Numbered from the stretch's first letter, positions 11,373 to 22,691 are shown. The stretch: DNA of 64,000 nt from Platycnemis pennipes (GCA_933228895.1 OW121854.1:6141131-6205130); one strand, 5' to 3'. The notes: generated from the letters alone by a model not told the origin. Program-made: numbers and translations.

Positions 11373-12879
11373 CTAACCTTTAGTCTACATGATTGCGATG
11401 GTTTCTTACAGGTTGGAATATTTTGAGCACGACAAGATGTCGATAATCCAAGGCGGATAATGACGACAGCTCTTGAGATGTGAACGCATTTGAGCTGGCT
11501 CTGAGAAACAGGGCATCCCAAGTCGCCGGTGTTGTTCTCTCTCCCCCTGCCGCCAGGTTGCCCCCTATGGCCACGGAAGTACCTCCCGGAAAAGGGGCGG
11601 AAACCGCGCTCCGGGCGGAAAACCGCCAAAGCCGCCCAACTCCGCCCCTCCAGCCTCCTGCCAACTTCCTAGAAACAACGGCCCTCTTGGCGGGGAGAAG
11701 TGGTCGGGGGGAAGGAGGTAGTTGAAGAGGCGGTGGGTTTACTTATTACGGGCCGCTCCCCCTTTTGTGCTTTTGGATAAGTGCATGGACAAACACTCTC
11801 AGTGCCGCCGGGACGTTTGCCGTGAGACGCGATGCGGGGGCGATAATAAACCACCCTCCTCCCCCCCCCCAGCCCCCACCACACGCAGCGCCCCGCTCAC
11901 CGCAACCAGCAGACGTACGTAGTCCACGTAATTGGGTCCCGGATCACCCACATTCGTTCCCGACGGCCTCGCCTTTTGCGGTTCACGTCGAGAGAGCCGA
12001 GAGGAGTTCGCGGCGATTTGCGCCGTTTAATTCCGGCGGAGGTTTTTATCCGGCTCCGTGAAGGAGCGCTTGGAGAACTTTCTGGAACGAAGACCCCGAA
12101 CCTTTGCCAAGACCCGAATGCAGTTTGTGCCGGGCAGGTGTACGTTTGGGCGGGCGGAGAATTTAAATTAGAGGAAAGAACGCATACATAGTACCTGGAG
12201 ATGCATTCAATTGCGTACGAAACTAAGTTTCTTCTCCTCCCTTATTTACCCTACATTCAGAACGCAAGTTTGTCTAGTGCAACCTCAAAGATGGCGATGG
12301 AATGCGGGAAAAAATGTAAATGAAGATAGTGGTAAAGTTTTCTGTTGATAGCCTCGAATGCAAAATTAACGTAATAATATTTCCCCTTTTGACACAAGAA
12401 AGCGTTAATGAGCAACTCAGAACAGGATATGAAGTCTAATTATTCCTGATATTGAAAGCAATTTAATCTTTCTTTTAGTGCTTCCGGGAAAAGGACGATT
12501 TATCTCCATTTAAATTTCAACCGCTTTATTCACGTGGACATAAACACTGGCGTGTTTTTCTGCGTGTTCCGTGCACCAGACCATGGAGACCCAGTTTAAC
12601 ATGGAGATGAAGTTTTGCCAAAAAATACACGGTCAAGAATGAGAAGGGAAACTTTTTTTTTAAAGCATTAACTTTTGTCTGCACAATAGCCTTGAATGAA
12701 GCGCGGGAAAACAAATTTTTCAAAACTTAGGCGTGATAGTTGTTCTCTCCTCATGACTCAATTTTATCTGTAGTGCTGAGGGTGTTCATACATTGAAATT
12801 ATTTTAAGACAAAGCCGAAAATCAAAACAACGAAGACAGAACACTGTATACTAAAAACAAACTATGAAGACAAACAAGA
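11373..12879. other. GC-rich segment 11500-12160, no identified gene
   Basis: About 650 bases are strongly enriched in CG dinucleotides and contain GC-box-like GGGGCGGAAA and CCGCCC motifs, with frames open on both strands. This composition would suit a CpG-rich promoter or first exon, but no protein is recognised. The remainder (12165-12879) is AT-rich without features. Confidence 0.35.
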
Positions 12880-13075
12880 ATACAAAGGTATATGCGGTAG
12901 AAGAGAAGAGGCAAGGATTAACGTTAAACTCGGGATACAATAGATAAAGGAGGTCAGCGAGTATTGTTATCTAGAAAGCTGAGTAACAAGCAATGGAAAA
13001 AGCAAGGCGAGAAGCTCAGGCGTAGAGCGTATTCTAAGGATGGATCTACTTAGGCGGAGTGATGAAAGCAGAATG
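12880..13075 (+). mobile_element. RTE LINE fragment (degenerate)
   Basis: Plus strand. AGAAGAGAAGAGGCAAGGAT through TCAGCGAGTATTGTTATCTAG follows the part of the LINE encoding KREEAKTNVKLGKQKLEEVK-EFCYLGSR, then GCAATGGAAAAAGCAAGGCGAGAA follows the next block. Stops and frameshifts are frequent. Confidence 0.55.
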
Positions 13076-13889
13076 AATCATAGAAAGCAATTGAGGCATT
13101 CATTCAGTACACACAAGGTACATGGCAGCTCCAGTTATTTTATATTTCCAGTGCAAGGATTGCAATGTAGCCGCGAATACCTTAGCTGAGTCACCCAGTG
13201 AAATGAACAACAGATGAATTTCCAGGTTTTTTCCAGTTGTAACAATGAGAATTTAATCAAATCATAGACATATACAATCATTACTTCTTGATCAAAACAT
13301 TTTAATTGGCTTGTTTCAATGCCATTTAGGTTATCGCTTATTGCATTTCTTTGATCTATATACATATATTTTTCATTCTTCAAAATACTTCCTTTTCCCG
13401 CATCACTTAATAATTTCCGTCTTTTGCTTCAGATTAATGTCTTATTTTTTCTTCATCGCTTTTCATTGATTGCCGCTAAAGTTCTTTGACTCAATTATTA
13501 ACCTACTTGTAATCAACGCAATACTTTTTCCTTTATTAAAGATTTTAATAATTTACTTCTTCACCTACACCTAAGTATTCTTTTGCCCACATCTTTCAAT
13601 TTAAATGACAACCTGCTTATATTCATATTTGACTTTTGTTTTTATGTTGTATAGTTGCGGGACCTTAAAGGTAAATATTCTATGTTATCAGTTCCTTCCT
13701 TGCACGGGGAGTTGTCTGTGTTCATTTTCCCTATTTTCCTTGAAGAACTTCTTAAGTTTCCATCCCCTGTGAATAATTCATATATCTCTTCTTAGCTTGT
13801 TTTATTTAAGATCTAACCGCTCCTATATGTTGAGAAAGAATTTTATAGTCAATTCTCATTTCCGACAGTTGGACCAATTTTCCTACAAT
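13076..13889. other. No recognised feature
   Basis: AT-rich with short frames only. Confidence 0.5.
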
Positions 13890-14483
13890 TTTATCTCTTA
13901 CGATAAATGTTTAAATAATCAATTGGAGCGTGTGCTGCGAAGATCGGCAAGTTTGAAAAGTGACGGTATGATAACCATATTAGCGAAACCAGTCTGTTAA
14001 ATGAACTGTGATGGGAATCATTGTCAGATCGTTGTCAGGTTGAACTTTAGACTTAATCTCTTAGCTGAAATCCAAGAAAATATTTAACTGATGATGTTGA
14101 AAATATTTTGGGAGCTGCAACTTACCATGGTAGACTGGACCATGGTCATAAAATTAGAAAAATTGATTGCTGATTGACAGATTACACTCTTCCTTCTTTC
14201 CTCAAGAGATATAAATAGCTATAAATATAACCAATAGTATAAATGAAAAATTGACAATGGTGGTTGCATAGGTGGTTGCATGTTGGTATAAGGACCTAAC
14301 CCAACTAAAAGCATGTTTTTTGCAAACTTGAATTGATATATTTTTATCTTTGTTTAAATTGTGCTCTTTAGACTCGAATATAACTACTTCTCTTTTTCAT
14401 GTATGATATGGAATGCATATTTAGTGTGCAATCACCCCCCACCATAGTGGCTTGCAGGGTATTATTTAGATGCAGATCTCTCA
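13890..14483 (+). mobile_element. CR1-type LINE C-terminus and 3' UTR (pseudogene)
   Basis: Plus strand. LNNQLERVLRRSASL (about 13912-13956) matches the conserved tail of CR1 reverse transcriptase proteins (LNNELERVQRRSERL in the copy at 43.3 kb). RLNFRLNLLA follows after a stop. GRLDHGHKIRKIDC and SFLKRYK (about 14130-14215) correspond to the last CR1 block, normally ending in an SFFPRTI-type motif. The UTR ends ATAGTGGCTTGCAGGGTATT then ATTTAGATGCAGAT. Several stops show it is dead. Confidence 0.75.
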
Positions 14484-15332
14484 TGCTTACCCTGATTATT
14501 CCTTGTTTCAGTTTCTTCTATTTTATGCTCTGAGTTCAACTTTTAAGAACACCTTTACCCTCCATCTCCTTAGCTTAGATTGTTTTCCGTTCCAATATTA
14601 GATAATAAATGTGTGTTGTAACCGTAATGAGATTCAGAGCAGCGTTACAGTTCTGTAGCTGCCAGTGATACTGAATAGGCATAATCTCTGCGCTTTCGTT
14701 CCCATATGTTCCTTTAACATTTTGCAAGCATAGTGACTAGTGGAGGAAGTAAGGGGAACTTAAATGCACGCATGAAAGATGAAGATGGCTTTGAATATAA
14801 TGCAAGAGGGAGTTCATATGGCATTAAGCAGAATGCTGCCTCCTTTTTCCCAGAAGGGGCGTGGGAGATATCCCAAGATTTGTGTTTCTTTATTCAGCAT
14901 AGTGTTTTCAGACCTCAGAGGTTGCAATTTACGGGAAATAGATATATTCTGCACGCCTCACTGTGCTATTAAAGGCAATGTTTACTCGTCTGAATTGTGG
15001 CAGAAACATTTTACTGTGAGAGAGGAAAGTTCACATTTTCCCTATCTAATACACCCATTGCCTAAAAAGCTTGAATAAACACGTTACCCCTTAACACTTT
15101 TCTTCACTCTATTTGTGCACATTTTGTTTACAGATCCACGTTATCTCCACGTTAGCAAGGTGCATGCTTACTTTCAGTTTTGCATATCTTTTCAACGCTT
15201 GTATTTGACCACATGTTATACCACACACTGAACACACAAGGCCAAAAATGTATATTCTCTTGAAAATACGTTTGTTTTAGCTAGCAGGCTGATGATACTG
15301 ATCATAATGAAGTCTTTTTCTCGACTGCGTTT
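14484..15332. other. No recognised feature
   Basis: Two overlapping open frames (14733-14972 and 14779-15078, plus) show no known domain. No repeat ends are seen. Confidence 0.45.
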
Positions 15333-15626
15333 TCACGTCTGTACACGCACTTAAAGGCTCTTACCGGGAGAAAAGTTTTGGGAATAGAAGGTCAAGGAAG
15401 AAGGGCGGTGGAAAACCCGTCGTCGGTACTAGTCTGTTCTTGGCGAAAGACGGCTAGGGGGCCACAGCTTAACGTCCCATGTAACGGACGGAGTACTGAA
15501 CCAGAATTGCTTTCCACAAAGTACTTAAGTTCCCTACCTATGAAAAATATCTTCCAGTGCAATGGTTCGAACTCTGGTCCTCGGGGTGAGAGGGCGTTTT
15601 TATACTCTAACTACTTCTATTGACGC
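15333..15626 (-). repeat. S1 SINE, near full length
   Basis: The minus-strand head near 15600 has a B box AGTTCGAACCATT (complement of about 15560-15572). The body has the family blocks CGTCGGTACTAGTCTGTTCT, TAACGTCCCATGTAACGGAC and TATGAAAAATATCTTCCA. The left 3' end is GCGTTTTCACGTCTGT. Confidence 0.75.
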
Positions 15627-15932
15627 TTTGCCACTGCTTGCAGAGCATTATGTACAAACATACCGTACTATAAGAAAACGGAACCGTACTATAAGAGAAC
15701 AAAATAGGCAGCATAGCAAAGGGATATGTAGGGTAAATATTTTAGAGTAGTCTGTAGTGCATGATGCATGTATTAACAATCAATCAGTTAATTACTATGT
15801 AGATACTAACAATTTAGTCGCCTGTGACCCTATAGTAGTATGTTTGCATGTTTATAGTGAATGCTTGGTGATCTTCACCTTCTGCCACACACCCTCGCGG
15901 TGATTTGCAGGGTATCGTGTAGATGTAAATAG
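15627..15932 (+). mobile_element. CR1-type LINE 3' tail(s)
   Basis: The main piece, 15740-15932, ends CTCGCGGTGATTTGCAGGGT then ATCGTGTAGATGTA, with the CTTCTGCCACACACCCT block just before it. A smaller piece of the same terminus (CCACTGCTTGCAGAGCATTA) is at about 15630-15650, next to the SINE. Confidence 0.65.
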
Positions 15933-17104
15933 TAGAAAGGGTACAGATTTCACTTCCTCACTAAATTGCCACAATGGTGTGTTTATACTTTTATATACAC
16001 AAATTACGCCTATTAACCAAGTATGCAGCACTTAATGTATCGAAAACACATCCTGGATATTCTGAGATAGTGGATAGGAGTAGGGCGGACATGACAATAG
16101 GGTCGCATGCAACTCCTCCACCCGGTCACCTTCCCGTTTGTTTTTGTCCACTGTTCGTGTGCCGGTGAAATTTGACCCTCACGAACGCTCATCTTTTCCC
16201 CCTTTTTCCCATGTTGGAACAAAGGGAAAAAAAGTGAATAAATAATTTCCGCGATGCATAAATATATATATTTTTTGGAGAGCAAGCTCGTATCGGTGTG
16301 ACCGCGTGAAGCCTCTGTAATCTGTGCCCCGGGAAACCACCGATCTACTCCGTTTTTGCCAGCCATGGCTCGTGATGCATAGATTGGATTTTCATATTTC
16401 ACAAAGGCACGAGGGGCGCTCTTTTTTTAATGCGCCGTAAAAGCGGATAAACAGATTTAGGAATATTTAATTCTTTTTTTGTCTCCCACCGAAAGCTTTA
16501 TTTAAATTGTTGTTGAAAGAAAGCCAGTTGAGCCGGCGAGGAATTTTATCATTAATTTCGAAGAATATATTCGAATAGCTTCGATATTTTTGGAATTTTT
16601 GATATTTCTTTGTATATTACTTTTCACTTTTATTGCAATGCAGAAAATACACAATGTGTAGAAGTGCTGCGGTATGCTTGCACGGCTTTTCTATTGTCTT
16701 GGTGCGAGACCATGTAGTTTTCTATCTACATTTAACCCTGATAGCAAGGTTATTAGGATAATTAGGGATGGTTACGTTGATGATGTAGAGATCTTCTAGC
16801 TTCAGTAGATGTACTTTGTTATATGATTCTCGCTAATGCCTCTGTTATTCTTGCATCGAAACACATCTAAAGTTGCTTGGTGTGATTATATTTGGAGAAG
16901 GGAACCAACACTTCCTTCTTTTTTGCTAGACTTGAACGCTTGCTACGGTTGACAAAGCAACAAATTTATCCAGTACAGGGTTTAAATTTAAAATTAATTA
17001 CGACAATCAGGGGAGATCATTATCCCCAATAATTAATCCTATGATATTCAAGGATCGTGAAAGTGATGAAAGGTGAATATTTTTTTTCTGCGGCAATTTT
17101 ACTA
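15933..17104. other. No recognised feature
   Basis: A 129-codon minus-strand frame (16013-16402) has no recognisable domain. The rest is AT-rich non-coding sequence. Confidence 0.45.
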
Positions 17105-17345
17105 TTATGTAGTATATCAATCCTAAGATTTGGTTAGACGCAACTCTCCACTTAACAGCCTCTTCATATTTTCACAAATATTCTCATTTCCACTATTTTC
17201 TACTTGCTTCTTATATGTATGTACTATCATTCGTGGTCTTTTTTGCCATTATTCCGTTCACTATCCCTCAACAACTCTTTTCATCAGACCTTTGTGACTC
17301 AAGCTGTGGTCGATTAGGTTGCTCCTTCTTTAAAGTTTTCATACT
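17105..17345 (-). mobile_element. RTE LINE 3' end, strongly diverged
   Basis: Minus strand. ATCAATCCTAAGATTTGGTT and CGCAACTCTCCACTTAACAG ... AGCCTCTTCATATTTTCA follow the 3' end of the 20 kb LINE. CAGACCTTTGTGACTCAAGC TGTGGTCGATTAGGTT matches the block encoding LIGHILRHDGL. Many substitutions indicate an old copy. Confidence 0.65.
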
Positions 17346-17434
17346 CGATGCATTTTATCTTATATAAGGAATTGGAGAATAAATTTAGGACTGACAAATG
17401 GAAGGTGTTGTGATGTAGAAGGTTGTGTAATCAG

Positions 17435-18620
17435 CATTGCTGGGAAAGTAACCAAAAAAATTAACTAATTAAAGTTAAAGTTAATCTCTGTAAAAAGTAA
17501 CTGGTTAAAGTTAAAAGTTACTTATCTGAAAAAAGTACCTGATTACAGTTAAAGTTAAAAAAAACTAACTTTTAAGTTAAAAGTTACTTTTTCAGTTACT
17601 TTGGCAAATTGGATGCTGTGTTAATAGAGGCCTTGGTGGTTTTTTGTTTTGACGGACAAAGCGAACACTGAAAACTGTAATTGTGATTTCTTTCATCCGT
17701 ATCCATTTGTTTAAAAATATTTGTGTTGGGATTTTCGTTGCAATTCCATTTACTGTCCAGAGTGTTGTTCATCAGATTTCCTAGTGTCTGCAACAAGGAT
17801 TCGGCGATTTTTCTGGGGTGGGGCTCCAATTCTAGGATTTTTAAGTTGTCTTGGCGTTATGACGAACTATGGTGTGTCTATAATTTGCCGCCTAAGATTG
17901 AGCGGAAGAAAATGCTTTAAGGTTAGTTTTTGATATCGATCCTCACATTGCGATGTCAAGTTTCCCTTCACAACTGTAAACTTTCAATGGAAACAGCTTA
18001 GTTATATTGAGTTACAGTAGATGCTGAGGGTGTGTCAGCACACCTTTTCTCGCGATTCAATGGGGGCTGGTGTATTGACGACGCAATATCGCTGAGTAAG
18101 GCATACCTAGACTGGCGCAGTGTAACAGATACGTTAGTTTGAATGCCCCCCCCCCCCTCACTATACTTCTTAGGTTTTAAGGTGACCCTTATTTGTCGGC
18201 TTCAACTATGTAGAATTGAGGACGTGATGTCAGCGATTAAGGCATACGACCCTCTAAGGACATTCTCTTCGCGTGGTTTCGAGTTTTCTCGTCTGAGGGT
18301 GCGTTTCTAAACTTTGGCGGTCAATCCCCTCATCCCCACTTTTATTTGGAAGTATTCGTTTGTGCCTATTCATTACAACTATCCTTGCATTCTTAAATAT
18401 CGTTTTAGTTTCCCATTTGTCTGCTGGGCTACCTTTGCACCCAAATTCGGACAGGTCGACATTTTTACAAAAATTAAGGAAAAAATTAGCTGAAATCACT
18501 GTTGTATCAGTTATTGCAAAATTTTAACGATTAAAAGTTAGCTCTTCTAAAAGGTAACGATTAAATTAAATAGTTAGTCACATTTTTAACAATTCATTTT
18601 AATCGTTAATCCCAAATATT
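17435..18620 (-). mobile_element. hAT element, internally deleted, with 8-bp target duplication
   Basis: The ends are bounded by GTAATCAG at 17427-17434 and 18621-18628, an 8-bp duplication as expected for hAT. The inverted ends are weak (CATTGCTGGGA versus AATATTTGGGA). Subterminal DNA on both sides is full of AGTTAAAGTTAA, AAAGTAACT and GTTAACGATTAA repeats, a habit of hAT elements. Inside, minus-strand 17829-17596 ends FQCSLCPSKQKTTKASINTA SNLPK, which looks like the first half of a BED zinc finger (C-x2-C followed by an SNL motif) cut off at the subterminal repeats. The catalytic region is missing, so this is a deletion derivative. Confidence 0.65.
17596..17829 (-). pseudogene. Truncated BED-type zinc finger of hAT transposase
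   Basis: BED fingers bind transposon ends. The 77-codon frame has FQCSLC near residues 53-58 and ASNLPK at the end. The His and Cys/His that would complete the finger are lost because the frame runs into the AGTAAC-rich end of the element. The preceding residues are polar with no other domain. Assignment rests on the motif plus the element context. Confidence 0.45.
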
Positions 18621-18628
18621 GTAATCAG

Positions 18629-19313
18629 ATACATAGGCTCGGAAAGAAAAGAGGGGAGCCATTTACACTTGGGCGGGAATAAAATCTGGAATCAATATTT
18701 GGTCAATGGAGGCAAGTGAGACTTGGTGGAACTTTAATGCGTTAAACTTGTTAGGAAAAATAAATTTGCACAATTCCACAATTTAACTTTACTCTACCGA
18801 TCGATTTCAACATCTTACGTCATCGTCAAGGTATGTCAAAGGGATATTTCTTAACATGTTCTAGAATAGATGGAAAAGGGCTCAGAGAGTCACGGGCAAG
18901 ACTGGAAAGTTTTCTTGGAAAAACAGAGGAGAGTCACTGTTGGTGAAAAGAATGTGTCAAAAGAACCACGAATTGCTGAAGCTCCAGCTTCAGTCCTTTC
19001 TGCCAGTTTAAGCTACTATAATAACCTTAAAATGCCCTAAAATTTTAATGACAAAATTTCATAATTAATGTCATTTAATCGACCTGTCAATTTCTTTCTT
19101 GCCATTGTCCGCCATCGCATCCCTTCCCTCAGAGATTCTACGCAAGAATCTATCCTTTCCTCGCTATCCCCCCCCCCCCCTCTCCCTCCGTCATGCTCTT
19201 TGCGACATGAAGTTACTCCACAGTGTTTGGAGAGGTACTCTCCGTACCAATGGCCTTCTTTCCTCTCTCCCCACTTCATGTTCCTCCTCTTTCCACTCAC
19301 AATAGTTGTCTCC
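18629..19313. other. No recognised feature; C-run at 19171-19180
   Basis: Short frames on both strands around 19037-19426 share a low-complexity CCCTCCC region. No gene is recognised. Confidence 0.45.
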
Positions 19314-19317
19314 TTAA

Positions 19318-20053
19318 GGAGGTTGGCTCGCGACTGCTTGAGTCAAGTTGTCTGAGGAATCTTATTAATTTAAGTACGAGTATATTCCTGCTAAGTGATC
19401 CTTACTTCACAAAGATAATTACCTAAGCTATTGAAAGTCATAAGTATCACAAGAAATACGATGTAAAGTCGAATGATTTATTTTTTATGCTAATTTTAAT
19501 CAGCTCGACTATGGAGTCAATTCAGCATTTACTTTAAAGAAATAAATGAATGTACTCAATGAATTTATAATTTCTAACACCAGAATATTACTATCTAACA
19601 TTATTTTATAATATTTTTCTGAAATATGCTTTAATATCTCATTATTAATGATATAATTCATACGCCATACATTTTGGCTAGAGCGACCGCAGTGCCACTT
19701 GAAGACAACTAACGCATTTCGTCTGCTATAAGCGCAGAAATTGGTGGATTCAGCAAAAAATACGGTGGGTTTATGCCTTTTTTTCGTGTCATTTTATTTC
19801 TTGTGAAATTACGCATAAACTATCAGTTTTTTGCAAAAATGACATGCCACTGTGGTACTTATTTTTAAACGTTATATTCCCATGTGATGGCCATTCTCGC
19901 CGTTAATCGTATGTAATTTCAGATGCAATTTGTGGAAAAAGGAGTATGGGTTGGTATAATTATCTTTGCTTTATTAGATAGAAGAACATTAGTTCTATAC
20001 GTGCTGAAAATATAAACGAAATGACATGACTTTCACTTTTCGGATCAACCTCC
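19318..20053 (+). mobile_element. 736-bp TTAA element, copy A
   Basis: Flanked by TTAA at 19314-19317 and 20054-20057. Ends are GGAGGTTGGCTCGCG and, read inward, GGAGGTTGATCCG, sharing an 8-bp perfect inverted repeat. A second copy of 737 bp lies at 61936-62672 in the opposite orientation, alignable end to end. No coding capacity. TTAA duplication is known for piggyBac and Kolobok elements; GG starts fit Kolobok better than the CC starts usual for piggyBac, but this is inference. Confidence 0.85.
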
Positions 20054-20087
20054 TTAAGATCCCCAAATTTCGTCTCTCAATATCCCA

Positions 20088-22485
20088 TCATCATCATCAT
20101 CATTGGTCAACAATCCTAGGATTGGTTTGACGCAGCTTTCCACTCGTTTCTTCTATCGGCCAACCTTTTCATTGTGACGTAATTCTTCTCTTTTACATTC
20201 TTCACGACCTGTTCCATGTATCTCATACGAGGCCTGCCTTTTCCAATCTTCCCGTTCACTTTTCCCTCGACGATAGTCTTCATCAGGCCATCGTGTCTCA
20301 AGATATGACCGATTAAGTTTTCCCTTCTTCTTTTTTGAGTTGTCAGCAGACTTCTCTTTTCTCCTACTCTTCTTAGCACTTCCTCGTTACTTACTCGGTC
20401 GATCCATTTAATCTTCAGCATTCTTCTGTAACACCACATTTCAAATGCTTCTACCCTTTTCTTCTCCGCTGCTGTCATCGTCCATGATTCACTGCCGTAA
20501 AGAAAAATGCTCCAGATGTATGTTCTGATGAACTGTTTCCTTACTTCTATGCTTGTATTTCCTGCTGTAAGTAGATTCTTCTTTTGAAAGAATGCCCTCT
20601 TTGCCTGGGCTATTCTACTCACTACTTCTTTCTTGCTTCGTCCATCGTTGGTTACTCTGCTTCCCAGGTAACAGAACTCTTTCACCTCTTCCAGTTTCTG
20701 TTTTCCTAGTTTAACGTTGGTTTTCGCCTCTTCTCTTTTGCTGCACACCAATATCTTAGTCTTCTTCTTATTGATCTTCAGCTGATATCTGGCCATAGTC
20801 CTTTCCAGGGTCGTTAGCATCTTATTCAGCTCCTTCTCTGTCTCTGCTATGAGAGCTATGTCATCAGCGAATCGTAGCATACTGATTGTTTCTCCGTGGA
20901 TTTTCACTCCAGAACACTTCTCCTTGACTTCATTTATGGCTCTCTCGATGTAAACATTAAAAATTACGGGAGACAGTGCGCAGCCTTGTCTCACTCCTTT
21001 CCTTATTCTTGCCTCTTCACAGCTGGGTCCAGATTTAATCACAGCAACTTGGTTTTTGTACAGACTGTGTATAATTCTTCGGTCATTGTAGGACACTCCC
21101 ATTCCCTTCAGAATTCCAAGCATTGAATCCCAATCCACGTTGTCAAAGGCCTTCTCTAAATCCACAAATGCAATGAAGGTCGGTTTGTTCTTCTCCATTC
21201 TCTTCTCTATGAGTAGCCTAAGGGCCAATATTGCTTCCCTTGTACCCTTACTTTTCCTGAATCCGAATTGATCTTCATCCAGGAACTCCTCTGCTTTTCG
21301 TTCTATTCTTCTGTAGATGATCCTGGTCAGTATCTTTGATGCATGTGTCGTCAGGCTTATAGTCCTAAAATTTTCACATTTCTCCGCTCTCTTCTTCTTG
21401 GGAATAGGAATGATAATGTTTTTCTCGAAGTCCCTTGGAATTTCCCCTGTTGAATACATGTCGCAGATGGTTTTGTAGAGATGAATTAATGTCTTCTCTC
21501 CTGCATTTTTAATTAGTTCTGCAGGGACATCATCAATACCTGAGGCCTTATTCATCCGAAGATCCCTTACTGCAGCGTCGAATTCCGATCTTAATATTGA
21601 TGCCCCCATATCATCTATTTCCACTTCGCTTTCCTCTTCAATAGCTTTTGTGCTGAGATTTTTTCCATTGTATAGCTCTTCCAGATATTCTTTCCACCTC
21701 TTCACTTTGTCCTCGTTTTCAATCAAAATTCCTCCATTCTTGTCCCTTATGGCATTGCCTCTTGCGCTCCGTTCCTTGAAGTGGTTCCTCACTATGCTGT
21801 AGGCCGCTTCCACCTTTCCAAGTGCAAGGTTGCTTTGTACATCTTCGCACAGATTTTTCAACCACAGTTCTCTAGCTTTCCTTGCTTTGCGACTTATTTC
21901 GTTCCTTATTCTTTTGTAGCAGAGCTGCCCTTCTTCAGTTTTCGCATTCTTGTACTTTCTTCTTTCTTCAATCAATTCTAAGACTTCCTCCGTGATCCAT
22001 GGCTTCTTCTTGGCAACTTTTCTTCTTCCAAGAACTTCTTTTGCGGCTTCCTGTAGTCCACATTTAATGTTTTCCCAACGCTCTTCCACTGATTTCTCAT
22101 TCAGGTTCTCTCCTATGTTGTTTCCCACTGCTTTTTGAAATGCCAGCTGATGTTGAGCCTCCTTTAGTTTTTCTACTTGCCATATATTCTTCTTTGTTTT
22201 CTTCAATTTCTTGAATTTTAGGTGGCATTTCATCATCACTAAATTATGGTCACTGTCGATGTCTGCCCCAGGGTAGCTTTTGCAGTCCTTCACTTGGTTT
22301 CTAAATCTCTGCTTCACTAAAATGTAGTCTATTTGGCATCTTCTTCTGTCTCCTGGCATTTTCCATGTGTATCTTCTGCGGTTGTGATTTTTAAACAATG
22401 TGTTGGTGACCACTAACTTATGTTGAGTGCAGAACTCCAGCAGCCTTTCTCCTCTTTCGTTTCGGTTTCCCAATTTCTCCCAGTT
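20088..22485 (-). mobile_element. RTE-clade LINE, 5'-truncated, 13-bp target duplication
   Basis: The insertion is flanked by perfect direct repeats TCTCAATATCCCA at 20075-20087 and 22486-22498. The transcript 3' end is a GAT/ATG microsatellite tail (plus-strand TCATCATCATCATCATTGG from 20088), usual for RTE elements. The 5' end is lost within the endonuclease. An uninterrupted long frame and clean duplications suggest a recent insertion. At least seven shorter relatives lie elsewhere in the window. Confidence 0.95.
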
Positions 22486-22491
22486 TCTCAA
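20116..22491 (-). CDS. RTE-type endonuclease/reverse transcriptase, N-terminally truncated
   Basis: The LINE polyprotein nicks target DNA and copies its RNA at the nick. Residues 51-86 hold the end of the apurinic-like endonuclease (QIDYILV, then DSDHNLV with the catalytic SDH at 80-82). The reverse transcriptase spans roughly 300-600: QFGFRKSKGT (408-417), AFVDLEKAFD with catalytic Asp444, IRKGVRQGCALSP (496-508) and FADD at 541-544 with the catalytic Asp pair. The tail (about 640-760) has SIFLYGSESWTMTAAEKKRV and RMRYMEQVVKNVKEKNY, typical of this clade. The first codon is TTG within the target duplication, so this start is not the element's own; about the first 200 residues of a full endonuclease are absent. 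All reverse transcriptase catalytic residues are present. Confidence 0.9.
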   Translation of the reverse strand: MRNWEKLGNRNERGERLLEFCTQHKLVVTNTLFKNHNRRRYTWKMPGDRRRCQIDYILVKQRFRNQVKDCKSYPGADIDSDHNLVMMKCHLKFKKLKKTKKNIWQVEKLKEAQHQLAFQKAVGNNIGENLNEKSVEERWENIKCGLQEAAKEVLGRRKVAKKKPWITEEVLELIEERRKYKNAKTEEGQLCYKRIRNEISRKARKARELWLKNLCEDVQSNLALGKVEAAYSIVRNHFKERSARGNAIRDKNGGILIENEDKVKRWKEYLEELYNGKNLSTKAIEEESEVEIDDMGASILRSEFDAAVRDLRMNKASGIDDVPAELIKNAGEKTLIHLYKTICDMYSTGEIPRDFEKNIIIPIPKKKRAEKCENFRTISLTTHASKILTRIIYRRIERKAEEFLDEDQFGFRKSKGTREAILALRLLIEKRMEKNKPTFIAFVDLEKAFDNVDWDSMLGILKGMGVSYNDRRIIHSLYKNQVAVIKSGPSCEEARIRKGVRQGCALSPVIFNVYIERAINEVKEKCSGVKIHGETISMLRFADDIALIAETEKELNKMLTTLERTMARYQLKINKKKTKILVCSKREEAKTNVKLGKQKLEEVKEFCYLGSRVTNDGRSKKEVVSRIAQAKRAFFQKKNLLTAGNTSIEVRKQFIRTYIWSIFLYGSESWTMTAAEKKRVEAFEMWCYRRMLKIKWIDRVSNEEVLRRVGEKRSLLTTQKRRRENLIGHILRHDGLMKTIVEGKVNGKIGKGRPRMRYMEQVVKNVKEKNYVTMKRLADRRNEWKAASNQS

Positions 22492-22498
22492 TATCCCA

Positions 22499-22691
22499 GC
22501 ATTCCCTATTCCACCGTATCCCGATAAATTTCAATTCCCTAGCCTCTCCGTCACCTTCACTGGACCTCTGCACTTCGCCCTCCGTGTTCAAATGCATAAT
22601 TACTAATCAATTACTCGCAAACGCCCCCTCGTCCCTTTCAAGAAGTTTTCTCGGGTTGTTCACCGGGTAATGGCGTCCATTTCGGCCGACG
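22499..22691 (-). repeat. Penelope-like terminal repeat, left part (split by Transib-type element)
   Basis: The sequence up to GGCGTCCATTTCGGCCGACG continues after the inserted element as TTTCGATCCTCGACTCGAGG CTCTTCTTCAG (26758 onward). On the minus strand the joined sequence has CTGAAGAAGAGCC...GATCGAAACGTCGG, the familiar Penelope-like terminal motif. The outer limit of the repeat is unclear. Confidence 0.55.

Noticed and set aside
16013..16402. 129-codon minus-strand frame as a gene
   Set aside because: No domain, signal or neighbouring exon; length is compatible with chance in this much sequence.
20116..22491. Host gene related to a LINE-derived protein
   Set aside because: Flanking 13-bp duplication, microsatellite tail and nearby fragments show it is a LINE insertion.
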